7,202 nt of DNA from positions 7,563 to 14,764 of the forward strand of contig HF998319.1 of the NCBI GenBank assembly GCA_000433735.1, in the 5' to 3' direction. The position numbers were made by a program, and so were the translations under genes. Below are positions 6,476 through 7,202 of the stretch, in pieces. Each line of letters starts with the position of its first letter. Within the stretch, counting starts at the first letter, position 1. Source of the stretch: Clostridium sp. CAG:167 (GTDB lineage: Bacteria; Bacillota; Clostridia; Lachnospirales; Lachnospiraceae). The notes under the pieces were generated by a model. The model was not told the DNA's origin, did not search any database, and saw only the letters and a list, made by a program, of their open reading frames with translations.

Positions 6476-6880
6476 TTAATCATCAATCTGCACCCCGCCA
6501 AAAACCTCAATGGAGTTATCCCCCTGCCAGTCTCCGGTATACACTTTTTTCCACTGTTTGATCCGGTAATCTTTACCACTTATTTCCACAACCACCTGTA
6601 ACTGTTGGTTGTCATCAATCGAGCATTTATAAGAGTATTGTTTTCCATTTTTTGTAACGCCTTCCGGTACTTCTCCTGCCCGCAGTCTGCCAAGGATCTC
6701 CTCTGCTTCCCGGTCTGCCTTGTAATAAGCTTCTTTTGCCTGCCAGGTCCGGTCTGCCAGATTTCGGTCTGCCTTGGCAGTAGAAAGTGACAGCAAGGCA
6801 AATACGATCAGCATCAAAACACCAAATATAGTAAGAATTGAACTGCCTCCTACGGAGGTAAGATTAAATTTCTTTTTCAT
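6476..6880 (-). CDS. small prepilin-like protein with atypical N-terminal helix
   Basis: 134-residue protein with a short basic start (MKKKFN), a Gly11-Gly12 pair, then a hydrophobic helix at about residues 15-34 (ILTIFGVLMLIVFALLSLST). This continues into a polar, charged helix to about residue 66 and a soluble region rich in beta-prone stretches (Tyr/Val/Ile repeats around 83-115). This layout is that of type IV pilins and pseudopilins. However, the residue after Gly-Gly is Ser and there is no Glu at position 5 of the mature form, so cleavage by the standard prepilin peptidase is uncertain. I recognise the family only as a recurrent hypothetical protein beside pilus genes in Lachnospiraceae. 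The start at 6880 is chosen because GAGGGG (complement of 6884-6889) lies just upstream and overlaps the stop of the preceding gene. An upstream in-frame ATG at 6973 would overlap that gene by 86 bases. Its place before pilT suggests a minor pilin or assembly role (inference). Confidence 0.75.
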   Translation of the reverse strand: MKKKFNLTSVGGSSILTIFGVLMLIVFALLSLSTAKADRNLADRTWQAKEAYYKADREAEEILGRLRAGEVPEGVTKNGKQYSYKCSIDDNQQLQVVVEISGKDYRIKQWKKVYTGDWQGDNSIEVFGGVQIDD

Positions 6881-6887
6881 AGTCCCC

Positions 6888-7202
6888 TCACTTCTGCCAG
6901 ACAATGTCTCTTTGATACACCGTCTTCTGTCCTTGGTTCTTTGCTTCCAGGTGCGCCCTGCCCACCTGTTCATCCGAATCTGTCTCTGTAGCCGTCACCA
7001 CGATGCCATCCTTCTCAAAGGAAAATTCATACCGGCCTTCTTTGATTTCTTTCATGGAAAGATCCTCTGACAAAGCCTGCCAGTTTCCTTTTTCCGCCTT
7101 CAGGCACTCCGTTAGGGTCTGACAGTCGTTTTGCGCCAGCTGTCTGTCACTGCCTTCTTTGGACAGCTGGCTGGCGTACACAAATGCCCTCACGCATACG
7201 GC
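6888..7202 (-). CDS. pilin-like protein, 5' end outside window
   Basis: The reading frame is open to the right edge, giving the last 104 residues of a longer protein. The visible part begins AVCVRAFVYASQLS, which looks like the end of a hydrophobic N-terminal helix passing into an amphipathic helix (to about 40 residues in). A soluble part with beta-prone segments follows (YEFSFEKDGIVVTATE), ending in VWQK. A GTG at 7193 could serve as a start but would remove the membrane helix and has no visible ribosome site, so the gene more likely begins beyond 7202. Only 7 bases separate its TGA from the next ATG, showing one operon with the prepilin-like gene and pilT. No specific function is recognised; a minor-pilin role is inferred from shape and neighbours. 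Confidence 0.65.
   Translation of the reverse strand, partial: AVCVRAFVYASQLSKEGSDRQLAQNDCQTLTECLKAEKGNWQALSEDLSMKEIKEGRYEFSFEKDGIVVTATETDSDEQVGRAHLEAKNQGQKTVYQRDIVWQK

Noticed and set aside
5759..6601. 280-codon open frame on the plus strand opposite pilT and the prepilin-like gene
   Set aside because: It lies antisense to the strongly supported pilT, and its product is rich in His, Cys, Ile and Arg without any motif, as expected from reading the complement of a real gene.
6881..6973. N-terminal extension of the prepilin-like gene to the ATG at 6973
   Set aside because: It would overlap the preceding gene by 86 bases and put a charged stretch before the basic MKKK start; the GAGGGG favours 6880.

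Overview
The window looks like chromosomal DNA from a low-to-mid GC, strictly anaerobic Clostridia, most likely a gut Lachnospiraceae. The reasons are the strong AGGAG-type ribosome binding sites, the NfnAB pair, the type IV pilus genes with unusual pilin-like proteins, and the overall protein character. This placement comes from reading the proteins, not from a search. No RNA genes, mobile elements, CRISPR arrays or long repeats were seen.

Layout. (1) Positions 1-2693, minus strand: a two-gene transcription unit. An acyl-CoA synthetase of the medium-chain/acetyl-CoA synthetase-like adenylate-forming family is followed, with overlapping ends, by a FabF-type beta-ketoacyl-ACP synthase whose 3' end lies outside the window. 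(2) Positions 2694-3008: a compact divergent control region. A near-consensus promoter drives the ligase-synthase unit leftward, with a 23-bp near-perfect palindrome just after its predicted start point. A second promoter drives nfnAB rightward and is overlapped by an inverted repeat resembling a Fur-family box. (3) Positions 3009-5248, plus strand: nfnA-nfnB, the two subunits of the electron-bifurcating NADH-dependent reduced ferredoxin:NADP+ oxidoreductase. (4) Positions 5322-5363: a strong hairpin with A and T tracts on its two sides, serving as a shared terminator for the converging nfnAB and pilus units. (5) Positions 5390-7202, minus strand: the tail of a type IV pilus-like operon. It holds an incomplete pilin-like gene, a small atypical prepilin-like gene and pilT, the retraction ATPase.

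How the genes may work together. NfnAB supplies NADPH from NADH and reduced ferredoxin. The neighbouring ligase and ketosynthase could activate a carboxylic acid and elongate the acyl chain, a process whose reductive steps commonly use NAD(P)H, so the divergent arrangement may be metabolically meaningful; this is inference. The pilus genes are a separate unit. The most interesting unexplained elements are the dedicated ligase-ketosynthase pair, its palindromic control site, and the Fur-like box on the nfnAB promoter.
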